NCBI RefSeq assembly: GCF_022230925.1
Contig: NZ_JAKKFH010000034.1
Location: 248,001-312,000 of the forward strand
Source of the DNA: Micromonospora alfalfae
GTDB taxonomy: Bacteria; Actinomycetota; Actinomycetes; Mycobacteriales; Micromonosporaceae
DNA: 64,000 nucleotides
Reading direction: 5' to 3'
Shown here: positions 50,143 through 59,191 of the stretch, piece by piece
Numbering within the stretch: position 1 is the stretch's first letter
How the letters are laid out: the number at the start of each line of letters is the position of its first letter
Made by a program: the position numbers and the translations under genes
The notes under the pieces: model-generated
What the model was told of the DNA's origin: nothing
Database searches by the model: none
Seen by the model: only the letters and a program-made list of their open reading frames with translations

Positions 50143-50868
50143 TCAGACGGTGGCAGGCGCGGCCGGGTCGGTCGAGGCCGCGGTCTCCAACGCCGCCAGG
50201 CCGGCCGGCACGGCGGCCACCGGGCGCACCGCGCCGGCAGCCAGCCGGTAGGACACACCCACCACCGCGCACCGCCCCTGCGCCACCGCGTCGGCCAGCA
50301 CGGGCGACTGCCCGAGCAACGTCTCGACGGTCTGTGCGATGTGGATGTCGACGATGCCGTCGATGTCGTCCACGCCCTCGGCCGCGGCTCGGCGCAGGCT
50401 GGGCAGCACGGCGTCGACCACCGCGCCCAGATGGCCACTCGGCGCGGTGCCGGTCGAGGCAGACTCCCGGGCGGCCTGCACCGCACCGCAGGAGTCGTGG
50501 CCGAGCACCACCACCAGCGGGGTGCCGAGGACTGTCACCGCGTACTCGACGCTGCCGAGCACCTCGGGACCGGCGGTGTGCCCGGCGGTGCGAACCACGA
50601 ACAGGTCGCCCAAACCCCGGTCGAAGATGATCTCGGCAGCCAGCCGCGAGTCGGAGCAGCCGACGATCACCGCGAACGGGTGTTGCCCGTCGGCCACGGC
50701 GGCCCGGTGCCCGGCATCCTGGTTGGGGTGGCGTGGGGCGCCATCGACGAAGCGCCGGTTGCCGGCGACCAGCTCGGCGTACGCCCGGGTCGGCTCGCTG
50801 AGCGCGGCGGCCCGGTCGGTGGTCCGCTGCGGACCCGGCTGACCGCCGGAGCTCCCGGTATGACTCAT
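50143..50868 (-). CDS. Beta-class carbonic anhydrase
   Basis: 241-residue zinc enzyme that interconverts CO2 and bicarbonate. The zinc ligands are visible: Cys and Asp in VGCSDSRLAAE (~residues 70-80) and His plus Cys in LGHDSCGAVQAA (~122-130). The C-terminal part contains ILDIHIAQT-like text and a final GVSYRLAAGAV strand, as in plant-type beta enzymes. ATG 50868 follows GAGG. It is divergent from a small HTH gene across an AT-rich stretch (about 50966-51005). Confidence 0.94.
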   Translation of the reverse strand: MSHTGSSGGQPGPQRTTDRAAALSEPTRAYAELVAGNRRFVDGAPRHPNQDAGHRAAVADGQHPFAVIVGCSDSRLAAEIIFDRGLGDLFVVRTAGHTAGPEVLGSVEYAVTVLGTPLVVVLGHDSCGAVQAARESASTGTAPSGHLGAVVDAVLPSLRRAAAEGVDDIDGIVDIHIAQTVETLLGQSPVLADAVAQGRCAVVGVSYRLAAGAVRPVAAVPAGLAALETAASTDPAAPATV

Positions 50869-51094
50869 CCCGCACCTCGTCTCGACGCATCTGACCTGGT
50901 CAAACCGGCTCTCCGCCGGCCGGGCGGCGGGCGCTGGCTCGTGCTCCACCGTCACACGCACCGTAAGATGCGTCAAGGTATGCGTGATTTAGATTTCATA
51001 CGTTGACTTCGGCCACCCCCTGGGCAACCTTCCCGGGGCGGGGCGGACCAGACTCTCGCGAGGGCAGACGGACATCCGGAAAGGCGGTCACACG

Positions 51095-51430
51095 ATGGCG
51101 AGCACGGTGACGGACGACACCGGCGGCGGGCGGAACTGGACGTTCCTCACCAATCACGGGCACGTCCTGCTGGCCATCGCCCGCGATCCGACCGCCCGGC
51201 TGCGCGACGTCGCGGCCGAGGTCGGCGTGACCGAACGGGCCGCGCAGGCGATCGTCGCCGACCTGGAGGCGGGCGGGTACCTGCACCGCACCCGGGTCGG
51301 GCGACGCAACGAGTACACACTCAACCCGGCCGGCCGGTTCCGGCACCCCGCCGAGGCCGACCGGCAGGTCGGCGACCTGCTCGCGCTGTTCGCCGACGAC
51401 TCCACAGCGAAGGCAGAGCCCCGGGCCTGA
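51095..51430 (+). CDS. Small winged-helix (MarR/ArsR-like) regulator
   Basis: 111-residue HTH protein. WTFLTNHGHVLLAIARDPTARL opens the winged helix, RDVAAEVGVTERAAQAIVADLEAGGYL is the recognition region, and RVGRRNEYTLNP is the wing. A short acidic tail follows. Similar proteins occur widely in actinobacteria without known targets. Its position divergent from the carbonic anhydrase gene makes that gene a possible target, while a role for the downstream mycP is less likely. Confidence 0.85.
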   Translation: MASTVTDDTGGGRNWTFLTNHGHVLLAIARDPTARLRDVAAEVGVTERAAQAIVADLEAGGYLHRTRVGRRNEYTLNPAGRFRHPAEADRQVGDLLALFADDSTAKAEPRA

Positions 51431-51475
51431 CAGTGGTCACCGGGGGCCGCTGACCGATGGTCACGGCGGTAACCT

Positions 51476-52711
51476 TTGCGTGTGCGCGAATGCCCGCCGT
51501 TGAGCGCGACCCCGTCCCGCCGTGCCCTTCGGGGCGTCCTCAGTGGAACGCTGGCGGTCCTGCTCGGCGCCGGCCTGGTGGCACCCTCCCCCGCGACCGC
51601 CGCGCCGCCCCTCTGCGGTCCCACCGGCACCGACAGCCTGACCCAGCTGCCGTGGGCGCTCCGCCGGCTGGAGCCGTCCTCGGCGTGGCCCCTGTCCCGG
51701 GGCGCCGGGATCACGGTGGCCGTGATCGACTCCGGAGTCTCCGCCGCCCACCCGCTCCTCAAGGGGCAGGTGCTCGAAGGGCGCGACTTCAACGGCCTGC
51801 CGGCCCGACAGGGCCAGTGCGACGAGGCCGGGCACGGCACGCTGATCGCGGGCATCATCGCGGGCCGGGAGGGCACTGTCGTCCCCTTCAGCGGCATCGC
51901 CCCGGCCGCCCGCATCCTGCCGATCCGGGTTCTGCCGCAGCTCGGCGCGGTCAACAACCCGCAACTCCCGGCAGAGATCGCCGCAGCCATCGACTGGGCG
52001 GTCGCGCAGGGCGCCGACGTGATCAACCTGTCCCTGACCACAATTCCCCGCCCCGAACTGACGGCGGCCGTCGAGCGCGCCCTGGCCAAAGGGGTGGTGC
52101 TGGTCGCCGCCGCGGGCAACCGGTCGGAAGATTCGCAGAACCTGCCGGGTTACCCGGCCGCGTACCCCGGGGTGATAGCGGTCGGCGGGGTGGACGAGCA
52201 GGGCGGCCACGTCGGCACCTCGATCAGCGGCGACTACGTCGACATCGCCGCACCCGGGATGAACATCGTCGGGCCGGCACCCGGAAACAGCGGCTACCGC
52301 ACCGTGCCGGAGGGCGGCACCAGCTACGCCGCCGCGTACGTCTCGGGAGTGGCCGCGCTGGTCCGGGCCGCCTACCCCAGTCTCGACCCGCAGCAGGTCG
52401 CGGATCGGCTGACACGCACAGCGGACAACCCACCCGAGGGCCAGAACGCCGACATCGGCCACGGGATGGTCAACCCGTACCGGGCGGTGTCGAGCCTGCT
52501 CGGCAGCCGGGCGAACCCTCCGGCCGGCGTGCTCCCGGCGCCCGCCGTGCGGGACGACCCGCTGAGCTGGCAGCGCCCCGCAGCGATCTGGGCGGCGGTC
52601 ATCGGCGGGCTACTCGCCCTGCTGCTGCTGGTCGCGCGACCGATCATGACCCTTGGCCGCCGACGCGACTGGCGCCCCGGCCGACGCACCGACGCACCAA
52701 CTGCCGGCTGA
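51476..52711 (+). CDS. mycP: Mycosin: type VII secretion-associated subtilisin-like protease
   Basis: 411-residue membrane-anchored serine protease. The signal peptide spans ~18-43. The catalytic triad is Asp ~85 (VAVIDSGV), His ~119 (GHGTLIAG) and Ser ~283 (GGTSYAAAYVSG). A C-terminal helix (~370-392: AIWAAVIGGLLALLLLVA) and a basic tail follow, as in mycosins. TTG 51476 or GTG 51482 are possible starts. TAACCT (51470-51475) could be a -10 element, which would make the GTG leaderless. It is needed for stability and substrate processing of ESX systems. Confidence 0.94.
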   Translation: MRVRECPPLSATPSRRALRGVLSGTLAVLLGAGLVAPSPATAAPPLCGPTGTDSLTQLPWALRRLEPSSAWPLSRGAGITVAVIDSGVSAAHPLLKGQVLEGRDFNGLPARQGQCDEAGHGTLIAGIIAGREGTVVPFSGIAPAARILPIRVLPQLGAVNNPQLPAEIAAAIDWAVAQGADVINLSLTTIPRPELTAAVERALAKGVVLVAAAGNRSEDSQNLPGYPAAYPGVIAVGGVDEQGGHVGTSISGDYVDIAAPGMNIVGPAPGNSGYRTVPEGGTSYAAAYVSGVAALVRAAYPSLDPQQVADRLTRTADNPPEGQNADIGHGMVNPYRAVSSLLGSRANPPAGVLPAPAVRDDPLSWQRPAAIWAAVIGGLLALLLLVARPIMTLGRRRDWRPGRRTDAPTAG

Positions 52712-52785
52712 GCGGCGCACCGCAGCCGCAGCCAGGTGCCGACGCCTACGTCCGCCAACGGTTACGCCCGCCAACGCCAGACACA

Positions 52786-52824
52786 GAGCGGCTCCGGGCC
52801 GGGCGAACCGGACCGGAGCCGCTC
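52786..52824. terminator. Bidirectional hairpin between mycP and WXG100 genes
   Basis: A perfect 12-base inverted repeat (GAGCGGCTCCGG at 52786-52797, complement at 52813-52824) with a 15-base loop lies in the gap between convergent mycP and the minus-strand WXG100 gene. Confidence 0.75.
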
Positions 52825-52835
52825 GTGCGAATGCC

Positions 52836-53114
52836 TCAGCTCCACACCTTGGAGTTGCTCATCTCCGTGGTGAGGTAGTTCTCACGGGCGATGCCCACGG
52901 CACCACCGATCTCGTTCAGGATCCGGTTGATGTCCCGGACCGCCGCGTCCCACTTCGCCTGGTGCTGCTCGTAGGCAACCCGGTCCTCGCCGTCCCAGTG
53001 CAGCTTGGTCAGCATCGACCGCAGCGTGTCAAGCTTTTCCTCGAGAGTCTTCGAGATGGCCTGCATCTGCTGGTTGCTGCTCTCGAGGACCGCATAGTCA
53101 ACTTTGATCGTCAC
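52836..53114 (-). CDS. WXG100-family (Esx) protein carrying the YxxxE export signal
   Basis: 92-residue helical-hairpin protein of the ESAT-6 family. The turn motif is HWDGEDRVAY (WDG, ~residues 40-42). The C-terminus has NYLTTEMSN, which fits the YxxxD/E type VII secretion signal. The partner gene lies 25 bases upstream, and the two products probably form a secreted heterodimer. A good GGAGGAAA site precedes the ATG. Confidence 0.93.
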   Translation of the reverse strand: MTIKVDYAVLESSNQQMQAISKTLEEKLDTLRSMLTKLHWDGEDRVAYEQHQAKWDAAVRDINRILNEIGGAVGIARENYLTTEMSNSKVWS

Positions 53115-53139
53115 GATTTCCTCCTCTGCCGGCTACGGA

Positions 53140-53448
53140 TCACGGGTTGAGAGCAGAGTGGAACTTGTCCAGCATCTGCTGCTGCTCTTCGTCGTTGACC
53201 TGGTGCGTCGTACCCGACTTGTCGAGCAGGTCAGCGATGCTGTCCATCGCCGTCAGCAGTTTGACGGTGTCCTCGTTCCAGCGCGTCATCAGCGACTGGA
53301 AGCCCGTGGACGCCTGACCCTTCCACGCGATGGCCAGGTCGTCGACGACGTTCCACAGCTTCTTCAGCTCGCCGTCGACCTCGCTGCGCGTGGACCGCAC
53401 GTCACTCGCGGCGGTATGCAGAGTCGCAGCTTCGACCTCGAACGCCAT
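53140..53448 (-). CDS. WXG100-family (Esx) protein
   Basis: 102-residue ESAT-6-like protein. It begins MAFEVEAATLHTAASDVRS, has the hairpin turn AWKGQASTGF (WKG, ~residues 42-44) and a second helix through LLTAMDSIADLL. No YxxxE motif is seen in its tail, so it probably relies on the downstream partner for export. It is downstream of eccC on the same strand but separated by a terminator-like hairpin. Confidence 0.93.
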   Translation of the reverse strand: MAFEVEAATLHTAASDVRSTRSEVDGELKKLWNVVDDLAIAWKGQASTGFQSLMTRWNEDTVKLLTAMDSIADLLDKSGTTHQVNDEEQQQMLDKFHSALNP

Positions 53449-53597
53449 GCTTCACACCCTTCCGTCTGTTGTGGTGGCGGCTTCGCCGCATCCTCCCCCG
53501 CGGCAAGGCAGCAACACCCCACCGACGGACACTCCTGTGAAGACCGTAGCGGAACGGGTCCAGCCCTCGCAGCCCTGACCGGCGACGTTCGATGGAT

Positions 53598-53629
53598 GGT
53601 GGTGAATCGGGCCGGAAAGGCCCACCACC
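53598..53629 (-). terminator. Nested hairpin after eccC
   Basis: GGTGGTG (53598-53604) pairs with CACCACC (53623-53629), enclosing GGGCC-GGAAA-GGCCC. It lies 23 bases past the eccC stop in the 203-base gap before the WXG100 pair. It may separate high Esx expression from that of the secretion ATPase. Confidence 0.6.
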
Positions 53630-53651
53630 CCTGCCGAACGAACGACAGCGC

Positions 53652-56600
53652 TCAGGCCGGCTCGGACCAGGCGGTCTGAATCAACTGCTGGCCATCGCGA
53701 CGGCGCACCAGGGTGCCCCGACCGGGCGGTTGCGGGCTCGGCCGCAACGTGCCGAAGACCGCGCCCTCCTCCCGGTTGCCGGACATCAGCAGGCCCGGAG
53801 AGTCCAACTCGCGAAGCCGTTGCAACACCGGCTCGTAGAGCGCCCTGGACACACCACCGACGCGACGCGTGACGATCAGGTGCAGACCGATGTCGCGGGC
53901 CTGCGGCAACAACTCCTGGAGGGCGCTCAGCGGGTTGCTGCCACCCGATGCCACAAGGTCGTAGTCGTCCACCAGGATGTAAAGATCCGGACCCTTCCAC
54001 CAGCTCCGATCACGCAGCTGGGCGGTGGTCACGTCCGGGCCGGGCAGTCGGTTGGACAGCGCGCTGCGGATCGATCCGAGCCCCTGGGCGAACGCCTGGT
54101 TCGACGGGGCGTAGTCAAGCAGGTGGTCACCCTCCACCGCCCCCAGCAGGCCACGCCGGTAGTCGGCGATCACCAGCCGGGCCTGCGCAGGCGTGTACCG
54201 CTCGGTGATCCCCCGGGCGATCAGGCGCAGCAGGTTGGTCTTGCCGCACTCCGCGTCACCGAAGACCGTCAGGTGCGGCTCGTTGGCCAGGTCCAGGTAG
54301 ACCGGAGCGAGCGCCGACTCGTTGACGCCGATCGGGAGACCGGGCGTCGACCTGTCGATGATCCGGGCCAGCTCCGCCACCGGCATCCGGCGCGGCAGCA
54401 ACCGCACCTTCGGCGCCGGGCGACCCGGCCAGTTCGCCGCCACGTGCCCGGCCAGGGACAGCGAGGCCTCGCTCAGATCGTCGATGTCGCGACGGCCGTC
54501 GATCCGCGAGATGGCGGTGAGGAAATGCAGCTTGTCCCGGGTCAGGCCACGACCGGGCGACTTCTCCGGCACGTTGTTCGCCGCCCGACGGTCGATCTCG
54601 GACTCCGACGCGTCACCGAGGCGCAGCTCCAGCTTGGTGCCGAGCAGATCCCGCATGTTGATCCGGATCTCCGCCCACCGGACGGCGGTGAGCACCACGT
54701 GCACACCGAAGCCGAGGCCCCGGTTGGCCAACGTGGTGATGATCTGCTCCAGCTCCTCGTACTCCTGGCGCAGGGTGTTCCACCCGTCCACCACAAGGAA
54801 CACGTCGCCGAACGGGTCGTCGGCGAACTCACCGGCGGCACGGCGGCGGCGGTAACTCGCCACCGAGTCGATGCCGTGCTGAGCGAAACGACTCTCCCGG
54901 TCGTCCAGGACGGCGACCACCTCGGCCACCGTCCGGCGGACCGCCTCGACGTCGCGCCGACCCGCCACCCCGGCCAGGTGCGGCAACCGCTCCATGCTGC
55001 GCAGCGCGCCCCCGCCGAAGTCCAGGCAGAAGAACTGCACCTCCCGCGGCGTGTGCGTGAGCGCCAGCGAGGCGAGCAGCGTACGCAGCATCGTGCTCTT
55101 GCCGCTCAGCGACCGACCGACGATGACCACGTTGCCGCCGGCCCCGGCCAGCTCGACCATCATCGGGTCCCGGCGCTGCTCGTAGGGGCGGTCCACGACG
55201 CCGACCGGCACTGTCAGTCGCCCGCGCCCCGGCCAGGAGGCGGTGCACAGGCCGTAGGTGGGGTCGACAGCCAGCGGGCCGAGCAGCTCGCCGAGGCCCG
55301 GCGGGTCGGCCAGCGGCGGCAGCCACACCTGGTGGGCCGGGCGGCCCCGACCCTTGAGCTGGTCGATCAGCACGTCGAGCATCGCCACGGCCTTGCCGTC
55401 GGCAGGCTGCTCCGGCTCCGGGGCGGTGGCCACCGGCACCTGCGGGACCTGCACCGGAACGAAGTCGAGACCGTACGGCACGATCCGGCGCTGCACCAGC
55501 GCCTGCGAGGCGGATGCCTGCTGCCCCGGCGCCCGGTACGCCCCCGACACGTACGCGGCCCGGAACCGCAGCATGGTGCTGGTGTCCGTCTTCAGGTAGC
55601 CGTGGCCCGGCGCGTTCGGCAGCTCGTACGCGTCCGGTACGCCGAGCACGATCCGGCTCTCCACAGCGGAGAACGTCCGCAGACCGATCCGGTACGACAG
55701 GTGCGTGTCGAGGCCGCGCAGCTTGCCCTCTTCGAGGCGCTGGCTGGCCAGCAGCAGGTGCACGCCGAGGGACCGACCCAACCGGCCGATCATGACGAAC
55801 AGGTCGATGAAGTCCGGTTTGGCTGCGAGCAGTTCGCTGAACTCGTCACAGATGATCAACAAGCTGGGCATCGGCGCCAGCGGCTCACCTGCCGAACGCG
55901 CCTTCTCGTACTCGAAGCGGGAGACGTAGTTGCCGGCCGCCCGCAGCAGCTCCTGCCGGCGCACCATCTCGCCGGCGAGCGCGTCGCGCATCCGGTCGAC
56001 AAGCGGCAGCTCGTCGGCCAGGTTGGTGATCACCGCGCTGGTGTGCGGCAGCGCCTCCAGCGAGGCGAAGGTCGCGCCGCCCTTGAAGTCGACGAGGACG
56101 AAGTTCAGTTCCTCCGACGAGTGGGTCACCGCCAACGCGGCCACCACGGTACGCAGCAGTTCGCTCTTGCCGGAGCCTGTCGCACCGATCACCAGACCGT
56201 GCGGGCCCATGCCCTCGTGCGCCGACTCCTTGAAGTCGAGCTCGACCACGTTGCCGTCCGGGCCGACACCGAGCGGGATGCGCAGCCGGTCACGGTGCCC
56301 ACGCGGGCGCCAGGTGTTCTGCACGTCCACCGCCGCGGCGTCACCGACACCGAGCAGGTCCGGCAGCTCCGTGCTGCGGGCCAACGGCTCGTCGCCGCCG
56401 GTCTGCTGCTGGGAGAGCCGGAAGGGTGCGATCTGTCGGGCCAGCCCCTCGGCGGCCTCCGCGCTGAGCCGGTCGGGCCGACCCAGCGTCGACGACGAAC
56501 TGCCCCGGACCAGTTCGAGGGATCCACCGTCATTCACGTCGAGGCAGAGCAGCCAGCGGCCGGCGTCGCGCGGCACCGTCCCGGACAGGTCGATGACCGT

Positions 56601-57617
56601 GGCGCCGAGCAGCCCCGGGCCCACCAGCTGACAGGTCGGCGAGATCTCCCCGCCGTCGATCACCACCACCAGGTGCGGAGCGGTGGTCAGCGGCTTCGCC
56701 TCCGGCGCGAACCGAGGCCGCCCGGCCAGCTCGGCGGCGAGCGCGGCCTCGGCCTCGGCCAGACTGGCGAAGACCAGCCGGCGCGCGCCGGCCGCGTCCG
56801 TACGACCGCTGTGGTGGGCGTGTGGCAGCCACTTCACCCAACCCCAGGACGACTGCCGGTCAGGTGCGGCGACCACCGCGATCACCAGGTCGTCCGGTGC
56901 GTGGAAGGTGGCCAGCTGCCCCAGCGCCGCCCGGGTCAGGTCGAGCACCGGCTCGCGGTCGCCGCGCAGCACCACCCGGCTGAACGCGCGCACCGACAGC
57001 GCCGTCGGCAGCTCGGGCACCGTGGAGTGCGCCCGGACGAACCGGCGAAGCGCGATTGCGCTCATCGGCTCCAGGTCCTCCACCGGCTTCGTCTCCGGTG
57101 GGACGATCTCCACGGCGAGCCGCTGCGGCCCGAGGGCGATCCGGGTCTCGCCGAAGTCGTCCTCGGTGATCCGCCGCTCCCAGAGTCGCCGCGACGCGGC
57201 GATGGACCAGAGCGCGTCGGGCTCCGGGTGCCGCCAGGCCATCGCGGCCCGCTGCTGCTCGGCGGCACGCCGGGTGCGCTTGCGCATCTGCGCCAGGTAG
57301 CGCATGTAGTCGCGGCGATCGGCGTTCAGCTCGGCCTTGTCCTTGCCACCGCTGTTGGCCAGCGAGCCGATCGCCATGCCGAGCATCGAGACACCGAACA
57401 GACCACCGGCGACGTAGGTCATCATGCCGCCGCCCTTGCCGGCGTAGAGGAACGCCATGGCGCCGACCCCGCAGAACATCGGCAGGATCATGAGCAGCTG
57501 CCCCATCCCGCGGGGCGTCGGCTCGGGCAGCTCTGGAGGCGACTCCAGCAGCACCTCGCCGCGCGGCAGGGCCGGCCCCGGCTGACGCGGGAGCCGGCGG
57601 AACACCACAGTGCTCAC
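53652..57617 (-). CDS. eccC: EccC: FtsK/SpoIIIE-type ATPase of the type VII secretion system
   Basis: 1321-residue motor protein. Two membrane helices lie near residues 39-90. Three RecA-like ATPase domains have P-loops GATGSGKSE (~477), GRSLSGKST (~832) and GDAECGKTN (~1117). Acidic Walker B segments such as LLIICDEFSELL, LVVDGWNTL and ILVDDYDLV accompany them. All three domains are on one chain, as in EccC proteins that are not split into Ca and Cb. The GTG at 57617 follows GGGGAGGAG; upstream frame extensions lack support. It binds and energises export of WXG100 substrates. Confidence 0.96.
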   Translation of the reverse strand: MSTVVFRRLPRQPGPALPRGEVLLESPPELPEPTPRGMGQLLMILPMFCGVGAMAFLYAGKGGGMMTYVAGGLFGVSMLGMAIGSLANSGGKDKAELNADRRDYMRYLAQMRKRTRRAAEQQRAAMAWRHPEPDALWSIAASRRLWERRITEDDFGETRIALGPQRLAVEIVPPETKPVEDLEPMSAIALRRFVRAHSTVPELPTALSVRAFSRVVLRGDREPVLDLTRAALGQLATFHAPDDLVIAVVAAPDRQSSWGWVKWLPHAHHSGRTDAAGARRLVFASLAEAEAALAAELAGRPRFAPEAKPLTTAPHLVVVIDGGEISPTCQLVGPGLLGATVIDLSGTVPRDAGRWLLCLDVNDGGSLELVRGSSSSTLGRPDRLSAEAAEGLARQIAPFRLSQQQTGGDEPLARSTELPDLLGVGDAAAVDVQNTWRPRGHRDRLRIPLGVGPDGNVVELDFKESAHEGMGPHGLVIGATGSGKSELLRTVVAALAVTHSSEELNFVLVDFKGGATFASLEALPHTSAVITNLADELPLVDRMRDALAGEMVRRQELLRAAGNYVSRFEYEKARSAGEPLAPMPSLLIICDEFSELLAAKPDFIDLFVMIGRLGRSLGVHLLLASQRLEEGKLRGLDTHLSYRIGLRTFSAVESRIVLGVPDAYELPNAPGHGYLKTDTSTMLRFRAAYVSGAYRAPGQQASASQALVQRRIVPYGLDFVPVQVPQVPVATAPEPEQPADGKAVAMLDVLIDQLKGRGRPAHQVWLPPLADPPGLGELLGPLAVDPTYGLCTASWPGRGRLTVPVGVVDRPYEQRRDPMMVELAGAGGNVVIVGRSLSGKSTMLRTLLASLALTHTPREVQFFCLDFGGGALRSMERLPHLAGVAGRRDVEAVRRTVAEVVAVLDDRESRFAQHGIDSVASYRRRRAAGEFADDPFGDVFLVVDGWNTLRQEYEELEQIITTLANRGLGFGVHVVLTAVRWAEIRINMRDLLGTKLELRLGDASESEIDRRAANNVPEKSPGRGLTRDKLHFLTAISRIDGRRDIDDLSEASLSLAGHVAANWPGRPAPKVRLLPRRMPVAELARIIDRSTPGLPIGVNESALAPVYLDLANEPHLTVFGDAECGKTNLLRLIARGITERYTPAQARLVIADYRRGLLGAVEGDHLLDYAPSNQAFAQGLGSIRSALSNRLPGPDVTTAQLRDRSWWKGPDLYILVDDYDLVASGGSNPLSALQELLPQARDIGLHLIVTRRVGGVSRALYEPVLQRLRELDSPGLLMSGNREEGAVFGTLRPSPQPPGRGTLVRRRDGQQLIQTAWSEPA

Positions 57618-57783
57618 GGCTGTCTCCTCCCCAGAAGCGGCCCTGATGACGTGCGGCCCGCGGAACACCGCCCGCGGGTGGGCATCGTACGTGCCGTCAT
57701 CGTAGGTAATCTGCCGTGTGCGCGGTGGACCCGTACCGCAGCATTCCAGCCAGCCGATCACAGACGCACACCTGGAGGCCACT

Positions 57784-59181
57784 GTGGCGACGAAGACGGC
57801 GACCGGTGGTCTCAGCCGGATCACCATCGTGGCTCCGCGTACCCGGATGGATCTGGCGCTGCCGTCGGACGTGCCGATGGCCGACCTGCTGCCCACACTG
57901 CTGCGTTACGCCGGCGAGGACATGGCCGACGAGGGTGCGCGGCACGGCGGCTGGGCACTGTCCCGGTTGGGTGGTGCGCCCCTCGACGGTGGTCGTACCG
58001 CGGCGCAGCTCAGCGTCCGCGACGGTGAGGTGCTCTACTTCAACCCCCGGTCCGACGCCGCGCCGGAAATCGTCTTCGATGACGTGGTGGACGCGGTCGC
58101 CACAGCCACCAACCAGCGCCCCGGCGCCTGGCAGGTCGGCGCGACCCGCTCCTTCGCTGTGGTCTTCGCGGCGGCGGCGTTCGGCGCCGGCGCGCTGGCC
58201 GCCCTCTTCGCCGGTCCGCCGCACCTGCCCGGCGCGCTGGCCGCGCTGCTGGTCGCGGTGGCGCTGTTGGTGGGCGCGGCGGTGCTGTCCAGGGCCGCCG
58301 GTGACAGCGGCATCGGCGCGGTGCTGGCCCTCGTCGGCCTGGTGCACGCGGCCACCGGCGGTCTGCTGCTGCTCGCCGGCGATCAATCGTTGACCGACCT
58401 GGCCGGTCCGCATGTCCTGCTCGCGGCGACCGCGGCGGTGGTGGCCGGCGCGGTGGCAGTGCTGGCGGTCGGCGACCGGTACCCCCTCTTCTTCGCCGCG
58501 ATCGGGGTCGCGGCCGCCACCGGTCTGGGCGCGGTGCTCTGCCTGGCCCTCAGCCTCGACGCGGCGGCCTCCGCCGCGGTGGTCGCGGCTGTCGCGTTCG
58601 GCGTGGTGCCGGCGCTGCCGATGATGGCCTACCGGCTGGCCCGGCTGCCGGTGCCGTCGATTCCGACCGGTCCGGAGGACCTGAAGACCGACAGCGAGTC
58701 GGTGGACGGCCGCCAGGTGCTCCAGCAGAGTGAGCGCGCCGACCAGTTCCTCACCGGTCTGCTGTGGACGGTGTCACTGCTGGTGCTGGGCGCGCAGATC
58801 GTGCTGGCCCTGGACGGACGCCTGCCCGCGGTGCTGCTGTGTCTGGTGCTGGCACTGCTGGCGCTGCTGCGGGCCCGCCCCCTCCTGGGCCGGGCCCAGC
58901 GCACCCCGGTGCTGCTGACCGGCACCGTGGGTCTGGGCCTGGCCGCCGCGACCACCTTCGCCGGTGGGTCGCTGCCGGTCCGGCTCGGCCTGATCCTGGG
59001 CGGGCTGGTGCTCGCCGCGGTGATCAGCCTGATCTACGGTCTGACAGTCGCCGGCAAGCGCATCTCGCCGGTCTGGGGCCGCCTGCTCGACATCGCCGAG
59101 ATCCTGCTCATCATCGCGCTGGTGCCGCTCGCCTTCTGGGTCTGCGGCCTCTACGGCTGGATCGTCAACCTCCGACCCTGA
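57784..59181 (+). CDS. eccD: EccD: polytopic membrane channel subunit of type VII secretion
   Basis: 465-residue protein. The N-terminal ubiquitin/YukD-like domain (~1-90: RITIVAPRTRMDLALPSDVPMADLLPTL in parts) is followed by about eleven membrane helices, as in EccD. GGAGG lies five bases before the GTG at 57784. An in-frame GTG at 57718 sits six bases after TAATCT (57707-57712) and could be a leaderless start adding 22 residues. It is divergent from eccC across 57618-57783, which holds both promoters. Confidence 0.93.
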   Translation: MATKTATGGLSRITIVAPRTRMDLALPSDVPMADLLPTLLRYAGEDMADEGARHGGWALSRLGGAPLDGGRTAAQLSVRDGEVLYFNPRSDAAPEIVFDDVVDAVATATNQRPGAWQVGATRSFAVVFAAAAFGAGALAALFAGPPHLPGALAALLVAVALLVGAAVLSRAAGDSGIGAVLALVGLVHAATGGLLLLAGDQSLTDLAGPHVLLAATAAVVAGAVAVLAVGDRYPLFFAAIGVAAATGLGAVLCLALSLDAAASAAVVAAVAFGVVPALPMMAYRLARLPVPSIPTGPEDLKTDSESVDGRQVLQQSERADQFLTGLLWTVSLLVLGAQIVLALDGRLPAVLLCLVLALLALLRARPLLGRAQRTPVLLTGTVGLGLAAATTFAGGSLPVRLGLILGGLVLAAVISLIYGLTVAGKRISPVWGRLLDIAEILLIIALVPLAFWVCGLYGWIVNLRP

Positions 59182-59191
59182 CCAGCACCGG

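Noticed and set aside
57618..57896. Extended N-terminus of EccC up to 57896
   Set aside because: The extension overlaps the eccD coding region antisense, and the GTG at 57617 has a strong ribosome site and the normal EccC N-terminus.
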